From the NCBI RefSeq assembly GCF_040499845.1, contig NZ_CP159342.1, positions 1,922,001-1,986,000 of the forward strand: DNA of 64,000 nucleotides, read 5' to 3'. Below are positions 53,643 through 61,868 of the stretch, piece after piece. Origin of the DNA: Micromonospora sp. CCTCC AA 2012012 (lineage in GTDB: Bacteria > Actinomycetota > Actinomycetes > Mycobacteriales > Micromonosporaceae). Under the pieces are notes generated by a model, which saw nothing but the letters and a program-made list of their open reading frames with translations, was not told the DNA's origin and did not search any database. The translations under genes were made by a program, and so were the position numbers. How positions within the stretch are numbered: position 1 is the first letter of the stretch; each line of letters begins with the position of its first letter.

Positions 53643-53901
53643 CGTGCCGGGAGGTCGTCTCTTCCGCACGCCCGCCGGGACCCGCTGTCGCCATTGGTCG
53701 CCACACCTCTCCTGCCCGCCCTCCGCTGGACGCTCCGACCCGTCGTCGTGAGCAAGGTTGGGGAACCGATGGTTGCCGCCCGGGCGGCACCGGAGGCGCG
53801 AGGGGGACACCGGCCTCCGGCGCAAGCTGCACGGTCGGGGTGGCCGGTTGTCGGGTTGACCGGGGATCGGAGATCCGTCCCCGCCGGTGTGACATGACGG
53901 C

Positions 53902-55155
53902 ATGAGTGGAGATCTGTTCGCCAAGGTTCGCCGGTACGAGTCGTACGCCTTCCGCCGGGATCTGGAGGCGCAGGGTGAGCTGCCCTACTTCCGGGTCATG
54001 CAGGGGCCACCGACAGCGGTGACGATGATGGGTGGCGCCCCCCGGGTGAACCTGGGCTCCAGCAACTACCTCGGCCTCTCCGGCGACGCCCGGCTCACCG
54101 CCGCCGCCCACTGCGCCCACCAGCGGTACGGCACCTCGATCAACGGTTCCCGGCTGATGAACGGCACCACCGAGCTGCACCTGCGGGCCGAGGAGGCGAT
54201 CGCCGACTGGTTCGGCGAGGAGGACGCGCTCGTCTTCGGCAGCGGCTACACGGCCAACCTGGGGGTGATCGGCGCCCTCGTCGGTGAGGGCGACATCGCG
54301 GTCTGCGACGCCGGCGACCACGCCTCCATCCTGGACGGCGCGCGGCTGGCGCCGGGACGGCTGCTGGCGTTCCGGCACAACCGGATGGACCGGTTGGAGA
54401 CGCTGCTGCGCCGGGCGAGCACCACCGACGCGGGGGTGCTGGTCGTCGTCGACACCGTCTATTCGATGCAGGGTGACCTGTCGGACCTGGTCACGGTCAC
54501 CGGCCTGTCCCGCCGGTACGGCGCCCGGCTGCTGGTCGACGAGGCGCACGCCGTCGGCGTGCTCGGCCCCGACGGCCAGGGGGTGACCGCGCTGGCCGGC
54601 CTCGCCGACGGCGTCGACCTGCGGATGGGCACCTTCTCCAAGGCGCTCGGCGGTGGGGGCGGCTTCGTCACCGGACCGGCCGACGTGATCGACTTCCTGC
54701 GGGTGCAGGCGCGCTCGTTCCTGTTCACCGCCGCCGCCCCGGCCGGTGGCGTGGCGGCCGCCCTGGCCGGCATCGAGATCGTCCGCTCCGCCGAGGGCGA
54801 GGAACGCCGCGCGCGACTCGCGGCCAACACGGCACGGCTGCGGGAGGACCTGACCGGTCTGGGCTTCGAGCTGGCGCCGGTGCCGGTGACCGCGCACGGC
54901 GTCCCGGTGCAGACGCCCATCCTGCGGGTCCCGGCGCCGGACGACGCGACCGCCGCGCGGATGTGGAAGCTCCTCTACGACGAGGGCGTCTATGTCAACG
55001 TCGCGTTGTATCCGGCGGTGCCCCGTGGTCAGGCGCAGCTGCGGGTCAGCGTCATGGCGACGCACACCGACGAGCAGCTGGAGCGGGTGGTGGCGGCGTT
55101 CGCGGTACTGGCCCGGAAGCTGGCGCTGCACCCGGTGGACATGGTCGCGGGGTGA
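53902..55155 (+). CDS. Alpha-oxoamine synthase (AONS/SPT/KBL family, PLP)
   Basis: A 417-residue PLP enzyme that condenses an amino acid with an acyl thioester with loss of CO2. Visible: NLGSSNYLGLSGDARLTAAA, the substrate-side NGSRLMNGTTELH, DALVFGSGYTANLGVIGAL, LVDEAHAVGVLGPDGQG and the Schiff-base Lys in LRMGTFSKALGGGGGFVTG. ATG 53902 is used. It lies at the left edge of the natural-product genes and converges on the HisC-like gene. It could make an amino-ketone building block for the NRPS product. A role in biotin or sphingolipid synthesis is less likely, as no such neighbours exist. Confidence 0.92.
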   Translation: MSGDLFAKVRRYESYAFRRDLEAQGELPYFRVMQGPPTAVTMMGGAPRVNLGSSNYLGLSGDARLTAAAHCAHQRYGTSINGSRLMNGTTELHLRAEEAIADWFGEEDALVFGSGYTANLGVIGALVGEGDIAVCDAGDHASILDGARLAPGRLLAFRHNRMDRLETLLRRASTTDAGVLVVVDTVYSMQGDLSDLVTVTGLSRRYGARLLVDEAHAVGVLGPDGQGVTALAGLADGVDLRMGTFSKALGGGGGFVTGPADVIDFLRVQARSFLFTAAAPAGGVAAALAGIEIVRSAEGEERRARLAANTARLREDLTGLGFELAPVPVTAHGVPVQTPILRVPAPDDATAARMWKLLYDEGVYVNVALYPAVPRGQAQLRVSVMATHTDEQLERVVAAFAVLARKLALHPVDMVAG

Positions 55156-55164
55156 GCCCGGTGC

Positions 55165-55189
55165 GGCGCCGGGCCGCCGGCCCGGCGCC
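55165..55189. terminator. Bidirectional terminator between AONS-like and HisC-like genes
   Basis: GGCGCCGGGC and GCCCGGCGCC form a perfect 10-bp stem with a 5-base loop between two converging genes. Confidence 0.7.
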
Positions 55190-55207
55190 GCGCCGCCCGG
55201 ACCGCCC

Positions 55208-56218
55208 TCAGCCGCGCACGAACTCGCCGGAGCGGGCCACCTCCAGCAGCACGTCGTTGCTGTCGGGCAGACCGACGGTCACCCGGACACCCTCCCCGTC
55301 GAAGGAGTGCACCTGCAGTCCCCGCGCCCGGCAGGCCGCCGCGAACCCGGCGGTCCGGGCGCCCAGCGGCAGCCAGACGAAGTTCCCCTCACTCGCCGGC
55401 ACGTCGACTCCGACGGCGCGCAGCGCGGCCGTCACCCGGTCCCGCTCGGCGGTGACCGCCCGACGCCGGGCGACGTACTCCGGCTCGGCGGCGAGCGCGG
55501 CGATCGCGGCGGCCCGGGCCGTCTCCGGCACCAGGAAGGGCATGGTGACGCCGCGCAGCGCGGCGATCGGCCCCGGGTGGCCGAGCGCGTAGCCCACCCG
55601 CAGCCCGGCCAGCCCGTACGACTTGGAGAAGCTGCGCAGCACGATCAGGTTGGGGTGGCCGGGCAGGGTGGCCGGGCCGTCGGCGGTGGCCGGGTCGGTG
55701 GCGAAGTCCCGGTAGACCTCGTCGAGGACGACGAAGACCCGGCGCGGCACCCGGGCCAGGAAACGCTCCAGGTCGTCCTGGCGGATCGGGACGCCGGTCG
55801 GGTTGTTGGGACTGCACAGGAAGACCAGCTTCGTGCGACGCCGCACCGCCTTCGCCATCGCGGCCAGGTCGTGGGCGTACCCGCGCAGCGGCACCCGCCG
55901 CAGCGGCACGCCCATGCCCTCGGCGATCAGCGGATAGCCCTCGAAGGAACGCCAGGCGGCGAGCACCTCCCCCCGCCGGCGACCGCGGGCCACCAGGTGC
56001 AGCATCTGCTGGATCAGGCCGGCACCGCCCGCGCCGACGGCCACCTGGTCGACCGGCACCCGGTGGTGCGCGGCGATCGCCTCGGCCAGGGCCGTCGGAT
56101 AGACCTCCGGGTAGCGGTTGATCCGGGCGGCCGCGTCGACGATCGCCTCGCGGACCGCCGGCACCGGTGGGTACGGGCTCTCGTTCGCGTCCGCCCGGTG
56201 GATCTGCTGTTCCGACAT
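55208..56218 (-). CDS. HisC-like PLP aminotransferase
   Basis: A 336-residue class I/II aminotransferase of the histidinol-phosphate aminotransferase type. ATG 56218 has GAGGAGG four bases upstream and begins MSEQQIHRADANESPYPP, matching HisC's N-terminal substrate loop. Other marks: GAGGAGLIQQMLHLVARG, LVFLCSPNNPTGVPI, VVLDEVYRDFA and the Lys of VLRSFSKSYGLAGLRVGYA. No other his gene is nearby, and its neighbours are biosynthetic, so it more likely aminates or deaminates a pathway intermediate than makes histidine. Divergent from the MFS exporter. Confidence 0.9.
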   Translation of the reverse strand: MSEQQIHRADANESPYPPVPAVREAIVDAAARINRYPEVYPTALAEAIAAHHRVPVDQVAVGAGGAGLIQQMLHLVARGRRRGEVLAAWRSFEGYPLIAEGMGVPLRRVPLRGYAHDLAAMAKAVRRRTKLVFLCSPNNPTGVPIRQDDLERFLARVPRRVFVVLDEVYRDFATDPATADGPATLPGHPNLIVLRSFSKSYGLAGLRVGYALGHPGPIAALRGVTMPFLVPETARAAAIAALAAEPEYVARRRAVTAERDRVTAALRAVGVDVPASEGNFVWLPLGARTAGFAAACRARGLQVHSFDGEGVRVTVGLPDSNDVLLEVARSGEFVRG

Positions 56219-56421
56219 GTCGCCTCCTCGGCCCGACGCTATGCCCGGTCCGGACGACGGCAAGCGGCCGGACGGCGCGGTGCCGGGGGCGCGACAGGGC
56301 TGCCCGGTCGGGCACCTCGGTCGGCGCGGTCGGCGTCGGCTGGCCGGGCGGAGCGCACGGTGGCAGCGTCGCCGGCCGGGGCACCGCCCCGCCGATCGGA
56401 CCCCGACGACAGGAGACGCCC

Positions 56422-57993
56422 GTGGCGGCCGGATCCGCGCGACCCACGCCCTCCCGCACCGCCGTCCTGGTGGTGGTCTGTCTGGCGCTGTTCATGGCGC
56501 TGCTGGACAGCACCGCGATCAGCCTCACCCTGCCCGCGATGCGGGCCGACCTCGACGCCGACCTGACCGGCCTCGTCTGGATCGCCGACGGATACGTGCT
56601 GGTCTTCGCGGCGCTGCTGCTGACCTCGGGCAGCCTCGGCGACCGGCTGGGCCGGGCCCCGATGTTCCTCGCCGGGCTGGCGGTCTTCACCCTCGGCTCG
56701 GCGCTGTGCGCCGCCGCGCCCCGGCTGGAACTGCTGGTGGCCGGCCGGGTCGTGCAGGGACTCGGGGCGGCCCTGGTCACCCCGCAGACCCTGGCCATCC
56801 TGTCGCACACCTTCCCCACCCCTCGCGAGCGGGCGCGGGCCTTCGGTATCTGGTCGGGGGTGTCCGCGCTGGCCCTGCTGCTCGGCCCGGTGCTCGGTGG
56901 GATGCTCACCGCGCGGTGGGGGTGGCGGTCGGTGTTCCTGGTCAACCTGCCGGTCGGTGCGCTGGCGCTGCTGCTGGGCGCGCGGGCGCTGCTCGGCCGG
57001 GACGGCACCGCCCGTCCCGCCGGCCCGCTGCGCCGGGTGATCGACCTGCCGGGTCAACTGCTCGCGGTGCTGTGGCTCGGCACCCTCACCGTCGCGCTGG
57101 TGGAGGGCAGCCGGTACGGCTGGGGCTCCCCGCTGATCCTCGGCCTGTTCACCGCCTCGGCGCTGGCCCTGGCGGCGCTGCTGACCGTGGAGGGGCGCGC
57201 GACGCACCCGATGCTGCACCTGGAGCTGTTCCGGTCGGCCACCTTCGCCGCGAGCACCCTGGTGATCGGTCTCGTCGCGTTCGGCATGTACGCCTCGTTC
57301 TTCCTGGTCAGTCTCTTCCTCCAGCAGACGCAGGGCTATTCGGCGGCGGCGGCGGGGGTGCGCTTCCTGCCGGCGATGGCGGCGGTGATGGTGGCCTCCC
57401 CGCTGGCCGGGCTGCTGGCCGGGCGGGTGGGCGCCCGGGTGCCGGTGGGCGCCGGCGCGACGCTGATGGGCACCGCGCTGCTGCTGCTGGCCCGGGTCGG
57501 CGCCGACGACCCGTACGGCGGGTGGTGGCCGCTGCTGGTGCTCTTCGGCGCCGGCATCGGGTTGGCCATTCCCCCGGTCAACAGCGCACTGATGGGCAGC
57601 GTCCGACCCGACCGGGCGGGCCTGGCCTCGGCCACCGGGGAGACCGGGCAGCAGATCGGTGCGCTGGTCGGCATCGCGGTGCTGGGTGCCCTGGTCACCG
57701 GCGGGTTCCGCCGGGTGGTGGCGGACGGCGCGCAGGCGGCCGGGCTCTCCGGTGCCGACTCGGCCGAGCTGGCCCGGCGGCTCTTCGCCCAGGACGGCGA
57801 CCTGACCGGCACGACGACCCCGGCGGTCACGGCCCTGGTGGACCGGGCGCTCACCTCCGGCATCCACCTCGGGCTGACCGCCGCGGGGATAGCCGCCCTG
57901 GTCGCCGCGGCGGTGGCCGTGCTGATCCGCGAGCCGCGGACGCCGGTCACGCCGACGCCGGCCGCCGCGACGGCGGAACCCGCGCACCGCTAG
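56422..57993 (+). CDS. MFS drug-export protein (DHA2, 14-helix type)
   Basis: A 523-residue exporter with about 14 membrane helices. GTG 56422 has AGGAG six bases upstream. The family markers are LALFMALLDSTAISLTLPAM (helix 1 motif of EmrB/QacA proteins), GDRLGRAPMFLAGLAVFTLG, the GxxxGPxxGG motif as ALALLLGPVLGGMLTARWGW, and NLPVGALALLL. Probably exports, and gives resistance to, the product of the adjacent NRPS cluster. It is divergent from the HisC-like gene and converges on the FAD monooxygenase. Confidence 0.93.
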   Translation: MAAGSARPTPSRTAVLVVVCLALFMALLDSTAISLTLPAMRADLDADLTGLVWIADGYVLVFAALLLTSGSLGDRLGRAPMFLAGLAVFTLGSALCAAAPRLELLVAGRVVQGLGAALVTPQTLAILSHTFPTPRERARAFGIWSGVSALALLLGPVLGGMLTARWGWRSVFLVNLPVGALALLLGARALLGRDGTARPAGPLRRVIDLPGQLLAVLWLGTLTVALVEGSRYGWGSPLILGLFTASALALAALLTVEGRATHPMLHLELFRSATFAASTLVIGLVAFGMYASFFLVSLFLQQTQGYSAAAAGVRFLPAMAAVMVASPLAGLLAGRVGARVPVGAGATLMGTALLLLARVGADDPYGGWWPLLVLFGAGIGLAIPPVNSALMGSVRPDRAGLASATGETGQQIGALVGIAVLGALVTGGFRRVVADGAQAAGLSGADSAELARRLFAQDGDLTGTTTPAVTALVDRALTSGIHLGLTAAGIAALVAAAVAVLIREPRTPVTPTPAAATAEPAHR

Positions 57994-58064
57994 GCCCACC
58001 CGCCGGATCCGGGCCCACGGGTACGACCCGTGCGCCCCGCCTCGGGGCGGTGACCGGAGACGGT

Positions 58065-58104
58065 GCGTCGCCCCGTTCCGCCGGGCGGCGGAGCGGGGCG
58101 ACGC
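58065..58104. terminator. Bidirectional terminator between MFS and FAD monooxygenase
   Basis: Two 18-base arms around a GGGC loop pair at 17 positions plus one G-T pair (arms 58065-58082 and 58087-58104). This is the longest stem in the window, between two converging genes. Confidence 0.75.
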
Positions 58105-58112
58105 GCGGCGGA

Positions 58113-59321
58113 TCAGATCCGGGACGGGCCCGGGTCCGGGACGGGGGCGGTGAACTGCGGTGGGCGCTGCATCTCCTGCCACATCTTCGGCGCGCTGCGC
58201 GCCACCACCACCTTCGCCACCTGGCCCACCGCCCAGCGCAGCGCCTTGTTGCGGACCGGCGTGAACCGGCTCACCCGTAGCACCCGCTCCCGGATCCAGA
58301 AGACCCGCTCGCGGCGGCGACGCTCGTACTCGCGCAGGCCGGCGGTGACGTCGGCGGCGGTGGCGAGGCAGTCGCCGAGCACCACGCCGTCCTCGATGGC
58401 CATGCAGGCGCCCTGGCCCAGGTCGGTGGGGAGGGCGTGGGCGGCGTCGCCGAGCAGGGTCACCGGTCCCTCACCCCAGCTGTCGTGCCACTCGTGGTAG
58501 TAGACGTCGAGCCGACTGATGTTCTCCGGCGGGGTGGTGCCGACGAAGACGGGCGCGGGGCCGCCCACCGATGCGGCCAGCTCCGCGGCCCGGGCCGCGG
58601 TGCCCCCCGGGTCCTCGCCGCCGGGCGCCCGCTCGCAGGAGAGCGTCCACACCACCCGGTCGCCGCCGATCAGCCAGGCGCCGCCACCGATGCGGGTGTC
58701 CGGGTTGGTGAACAGGTGCACCACGCCCCGGCTGAGTCCGCAGGTGCCCGGGGCGATGCCCCGGTACGTGGACCGTCCGGTGTGCACCACGGGTAGTTCC
58801 CCACGCAGCTGGGTGAGGATCGTCGAGCGGATCCCGTCGGCGGCCACCAGGGCGGCCCCGGTCACCGTCCGGCCGTCGCCGAGCTTGAGGGTCACCCCGT
58901 CGGGGGTGAGTTCGTAGCCGGTGGCGCGCTGGCCGTACTCGGGTCGCACGCCGTGCTCGGCGCACGCCTCGCGCAGCAGCTCGATCAGGTCGCCGCGGCC
59001 GATGCCCACGGCCGGGGTGCCGCCGGGCGAGATGCTCTCCGCGATGGCCATCCGGAACATCACCCGTTGGTGCTGGTCACGGCTCTCCGAGCCGGTCAGC
59101 ACCTCCGCGCGGTCCAGCAGCCGCCGTTCCAGCCCGAGGGACGCCAGCGAGGTCGTCGCGTTGCTCCAGATGGTGTGGCCGAAGCCGGCGTTGGTGACGA
59201 TCTCGTCCAGTCCGCGCCGCTCGTACACCTGGACGGGGATGCCGTGCCGGGCCAGGGCCAGGGCGGCGGTCAGGCCGCCGACCCCGGCGCCGGCGATGAG
59301 GATCGGTCCGGTGGTGGTCAT
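58113..59321 (-). CDS. FAD-dependent aromatic-type monooxygenase
   Basis: A 402-residue class A flavoprotein hydroxylase. The FAD motif IAGAGVGGLTAALALARHG is at the N-terminus, the second (DG-type) motif in ALVAADGIRSTIL, and the third in VTLLGDAAHALPTDLGQGAC. The enzyme would use NAD(P)H and O2 to hydroxylate or oxidatively rearrange a pathway intermediate. It is the last gene of the leftward NRPS operon, 16 bases after the methyltransferase. Substrate not predictable. The C-terminal helix (VGQVAKVVVARSAPKMW) might associate with membranes but is not clearly transmembrane. Confidence 0.93.
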   Translation of the reverse strand: MTTTGPILIAGAGVGGLTAALALARHGIPVQVYERRGLDEIVTNAGFGHTIWSNATTSLASLGLERRLLDRAEVLTGSESRDQHQRVMFRMAIAESISPGGTPAVGIGRGDLIELLREACAEHGVRPEYGQRATGYELTPDGVTLKLGDGRTVTGAALVAADGIRSTILTQLRGELPVVHTGRSTYRGIAPGTCGLSRGVVHLFTNPDTRIGGGAWLIGGDRVVWTLSCERAPGGEDPGGTAARAAELAASVGGPAPVFVGTTPPENISRLDVYYHEWHDSWGEGPVTLLGDAAHALPTDLGQGACMAIEDGVVLGDCLATAADVTAGLREYERRRRERVFWIRERVLRVSRFTPVRNKALRWAVGQVAKVVVARSAPKMWQEMQRPPQFTAPVPDPGPSRI

Positions 59322-59337
59322 GGTGTGCTCCTCGAGG

Positions 59338-59937
59338 TCAGCGCCGGGTCATCAGCAGCATCACGGTGCGCGGGCGGGTCGGCAGGTACTCCAGGTCGAA
59401 GGCGTCGCCGAAGAGCTCCTTCTCCTCGCTGGGAGCGATCATCGGCGCCATCTTCGCGCCGCCCTTCAGTGCGCTCTTGTCGCCCTGGAAGCACCAGAGC
59501 AGCACCCGGCCGCCGGGACGGCTGAGCCGGTGGATGGCCCGGGCCACCGCCTGCCGCTGCTCCCCCTCGGTGTCGTTGAGCGCGCCGAAGTCGCAGATCA
59601 GGTCGTACGAGTCGGCGAGGCCGGGGATCGGGCCGGCGGTGATGTCGGCCTCGGTGAAGGTGCACCGGTCGGCGACCCCGGCCGCCTTCGCGCGGGCCCG
59701 GGCCCGGCGCAGCGCCACCGGGGAGAAGTCCACCCCGACGACCGGGCCGAAGCCCTGCCGGGCCAGGTAGACGGCCTCCGCGCCGGTGCCGCAGCCGAGG
59801 TCCAGCGCGCGCGGCAGCTCGGTCGGGGTGAGCCGGCCGGACTCCACCAGCTCGGTGAGCTGCGGCCGGACCTCCTTGTCCCAGGGGGCCAGGTTGAACC
59901 GATAGAGGGTGTTGTAGAAGCCGGGGCGCAACCGCAT
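59338..59937 (-). CDS. Class I SAM-dependent methyltransferase
   Basis: A 199-residue methyltransferase with SAM motif I RALDLGCGTGAEAVYLARQG, the motif-II acidic residue in VVGVDFSPVALRRA, and post-motif DLICDFGALNDTEGEQRQ. It starts MRLRPGFYNTLYRFNLAPWD and overlaps the thioesterase stop by one base. It belongs to the NRPS operon. Whether it acts on O, N or C cannot be told from the sequence. Confidence 0.9.
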   Translation of the reverse strand: MRLRPGFYNTLYRFNLAPWDKEVRPQLTELVESGRLTPTELPRALDLGCGTGAEAVYLARQGFGPVVGVDFSPVALRRARARAKAAGVADRCTFTEADITAGPIPGLADSYDLICDFGALNDTEGEQRQAVARAIHRLSRPGGRVLLWCFQGDKSALKGGAKMAPMIAPSEEKELFGDAFDLEYLPTRPRTVMLLMTRR

Positions 59938-60677
59938 CAGGACGTCCTTCCGTTCTCCACCGGCGCCGTCCGGGCCGGTTCCAGGTCCGCGGCGATCCCC
60001 TTGAGCACGGTCGCCTGTTCATCGTTGAGGAAGAAGTGGCCGCCGGGCAGGACCCGCACCTCGCACGGGCCGGTGCTGAGCGCCGCCCAGTCCGGCAGCG
60101 TCCCCGGCGGGGCCTCCGGGTCGTCGGCGCCGCCGTAGACGGTCAGCGGTGCGCTGATCCGGGGGCCGGGCCGCCAGCGGTACGTGTCGGCGGCCTCGAA
60201 GTCGGCGCGCAGGACGGGGATCACCAGGTCGAGCAGCTCGTCGTGGGCGAGCACCTCCTCCGGGGTGCCGGCCAGCTCGCGCAGCCGCTCCCGGAACTGC
60301 GCGTCGGGCAGCCGGTAGTCGTACCGGCCGGGGGGCTGCGGGTGCTGCGGGGGGATGTGACCGGAGACGAACAGGTGGGTCGCGGGCCGGCCGTGCAGGT
60401 GTTCCAGCCGGCGGGCCAGCTCGAACGCCACGAGCGCGCCGAGGCTGTGGCCGAAGAGGGCGTACGGGCGGTCGATGCGGTCGAGCACCGTCGGAAGAAC
60501 GTCCGCGGTGATGGCGTCCACGTCGGTCAGCGGCTGCTCGGTGATCCGCGCGCCGCGACCGGCCAGCTCCACCGGCACCACCTCGACGCTGTCGGGCAGC
60601 TCCCGCTGCCAGCGTCCGTAGACGCGCATCGCGGAGCCGCCGGCGTACGGCAGGCAGAACAACCGGACCCGGCTCAC
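59937..60677 (-). CDS. Type II thioesterase of the NRPS cluster
   Basis: A 246-residue alpha/beta hydrolase that typically removes wrong or stalled groups from carrier domains. Its start RLFCLPYAGGSAMRVYGRW is typical of TEII proteins, the nucleophile is in YALFGHSLGALVAFEL (GHSLG), and the His in LPGGHFFLNDEQ near the end. Short gaps to both neighbours (three bases after the dehydrogenase, one-base overlap with the methyltransferase) mark a single operon. Confidence 0.93.
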   Translation of the reverse strand: MSRVRLFCLPYAGGSAMRVYGRWQRELPDSVEVVPVELAGRGARITEQPLTDVDAITADVLPTVLDRIDRPYALFGHSLGALVAFELARRLEHLHGRPATHLFVSGHIPPQHPQPPGRYDYRLPDAQFRERLRELAGTPEEVLAHDELLDLVIPVLRADFEAADTYRWRPGPRISAPLTVYGGADDPEAPPGTLPDWAALSTGPCEVRVLPGGHFFLNDEQATVLKGIAADLEPARTAPVENGRTS

Positions 60678-60680
60678 CGG

Positions 60681-61868
60681 TCAGCCCTCCACCGGGGCGG
60701 GGCCCCGGTCGTGGGTCGCGGCGATGGTACGGAACTGCATGTTGGAGGTCCCCTCGTAGATCTTGCCGACCTTGGCGTCCCGGTAGAACTTCTCCACCCC
60801 GTGCTCGGGGACGAAACCGTTGGCGCCGAGCGTCTCCACGGCCAGCGCGGCGGCCCGCTCGGCGACCTCCGAGGCGACGTACTTCGCCATCGCGGTGGCG
60901 CGCAGCCGCTGGGCGGGCGAGCCGCCGTGCTGGAGCAGCCGGGTGGTGTCGTACAGCAGCGCGCGGGCGGCCTGGAGTTCGGCGGCGACCCGGGCCAGCG
61001 GGAACGCGACCCCCTGGTACGTGCCGATCGGCTGGCCGAACTGGTGGCGGCGGGCCGCGTACCCGGTGGCGGCGTCGAGCACCCCCTGGGCGAGCCCGAC
61101 GAGCTGGGCGGCGATGCCGACCTTGCCGACGTTGAGCGTCTCCACCGCCAGCAGCTCGCCCGCACCGGGGCGGCCGAGCAGGTCGCGCCGGCCGACCCGG
61201 ACGCCGTCGAAGGTGACGTCACAGGTGGAGCTGGCCCGGATGCCCATCTTGGCCACCGGCGCTCCGACGGTCAGGCCGGGGGTGTCCCGGTCGACCAGGA
61301 ACGCGGTGAGGCCGGCGTCGGCGAGTCGGGCGAAGACCACGAAGAGGCCGGCCTCCGCGGCGCTGCTGATCCACCGTTTCGCGCCGTCGATGACGTATCC
61401 GCCGCCGTCGGCGACGGCCCGGGTGCGGCCGGCGAAGGCGTCGCTGCCGGTGTCGGGCTCGCTGATCGCGTACGCGCCGACGGTGCCGTTGGCCAGCCGG
61501 GGCAGGTGCCGGCGGCGGGTGTCCCCGTCGCCGTGGTGCAGCAGCGCGCTGGCGACCAGGGCGTTCTGCACGTCGACCAGGACGGCCACCGACGGGTCCA
61601 CCCGGGCGATCTCCTCGACGGCGAGGACCACGGCGAACAGGTCCCGCCCCGCTCCCCCGTACACCTCGGGGATCTCGACCCCCAGCAGCCCGGCGGCGAA
61701 GAGTTCCCGGATCAGGTCGGGGTCGATCCGGGCGGCCTCGTCCATGGCCCGGACCCGGGGTGCGACGGTCTCGGCGGTGACCGCCCGGACGGTGTCGCGC
61801 CACTTCTGGTCCTCGGGCGGCAGCCAGGTCACCGGCTGCGGCACGCCCGGGTCGGTGGAGACGGTCAT
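60681..61868 (-). CDS. Acyl-CoA dehydrogenase-type enzyme of the NRPS operon
   Basis: A 395-residue FAD enzyme. N-terminal helices, beta domain with [19 protein letters not shown] and [17 protein letters not shown]-terminal bundle with [20 protein letters not shown] and [18 protein letters not shown]; the Glu of YEGTSN is the catalytic base in short-chain acyl-CoA dehydrogenases. ATG 61868 overlaps the NRPS stop (ATGA), so it is coupled to the NRPS. In NRPS clusters such enzymes often dehydrogenate an aminoacyl group held on a carrier protein (as in prolyl-PCP oxidation to pyrrole). Which residue is oxidised here is unknown, since the A domain is cut off. Confidence 0.93.
   Translation of the reverse strand: MTVSTDPGVPQPVTWLPPEDQKWRDTVRAVTAETVAPRVRAMDEAARIDPDLIRELFAAGLLGVEIPEVYGGAGRDLFAVVLAVEEIARVDPSVAVLVDVQNALVASALLHHGDGDTRRRHLPRLANGTVGAYAISEPDTGSDAFAGRTRAVADGGGYVIDGAKRWISSAAEAGLFVVFARLADAGLTAFLVDRDTPGLTVGAPVAKMGIRASSTCDVTFDGVRVGRRDLLGRPGAGELLAVETLNVGKVGIAAQLVGLAQGVLDAATGYAARRHQFGQPIGTYQGVAFPLARVAAELQAARALLYDTTRLLQHGGSPAQRLRATAMAKYVASEVAERAAALAVETLGANGFVPEHGVEKFYRDAKVGKIYEGTSNMQFRTIAATHDRGPAPVEG

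Noticed and set aside
55208..56218. Histidine biosynthesis role for the HisC-like enzyme
   Set aside because: No other his genes nearby; it is embedded beside NRPS and export genes, so a pathway-specific role is more likely.
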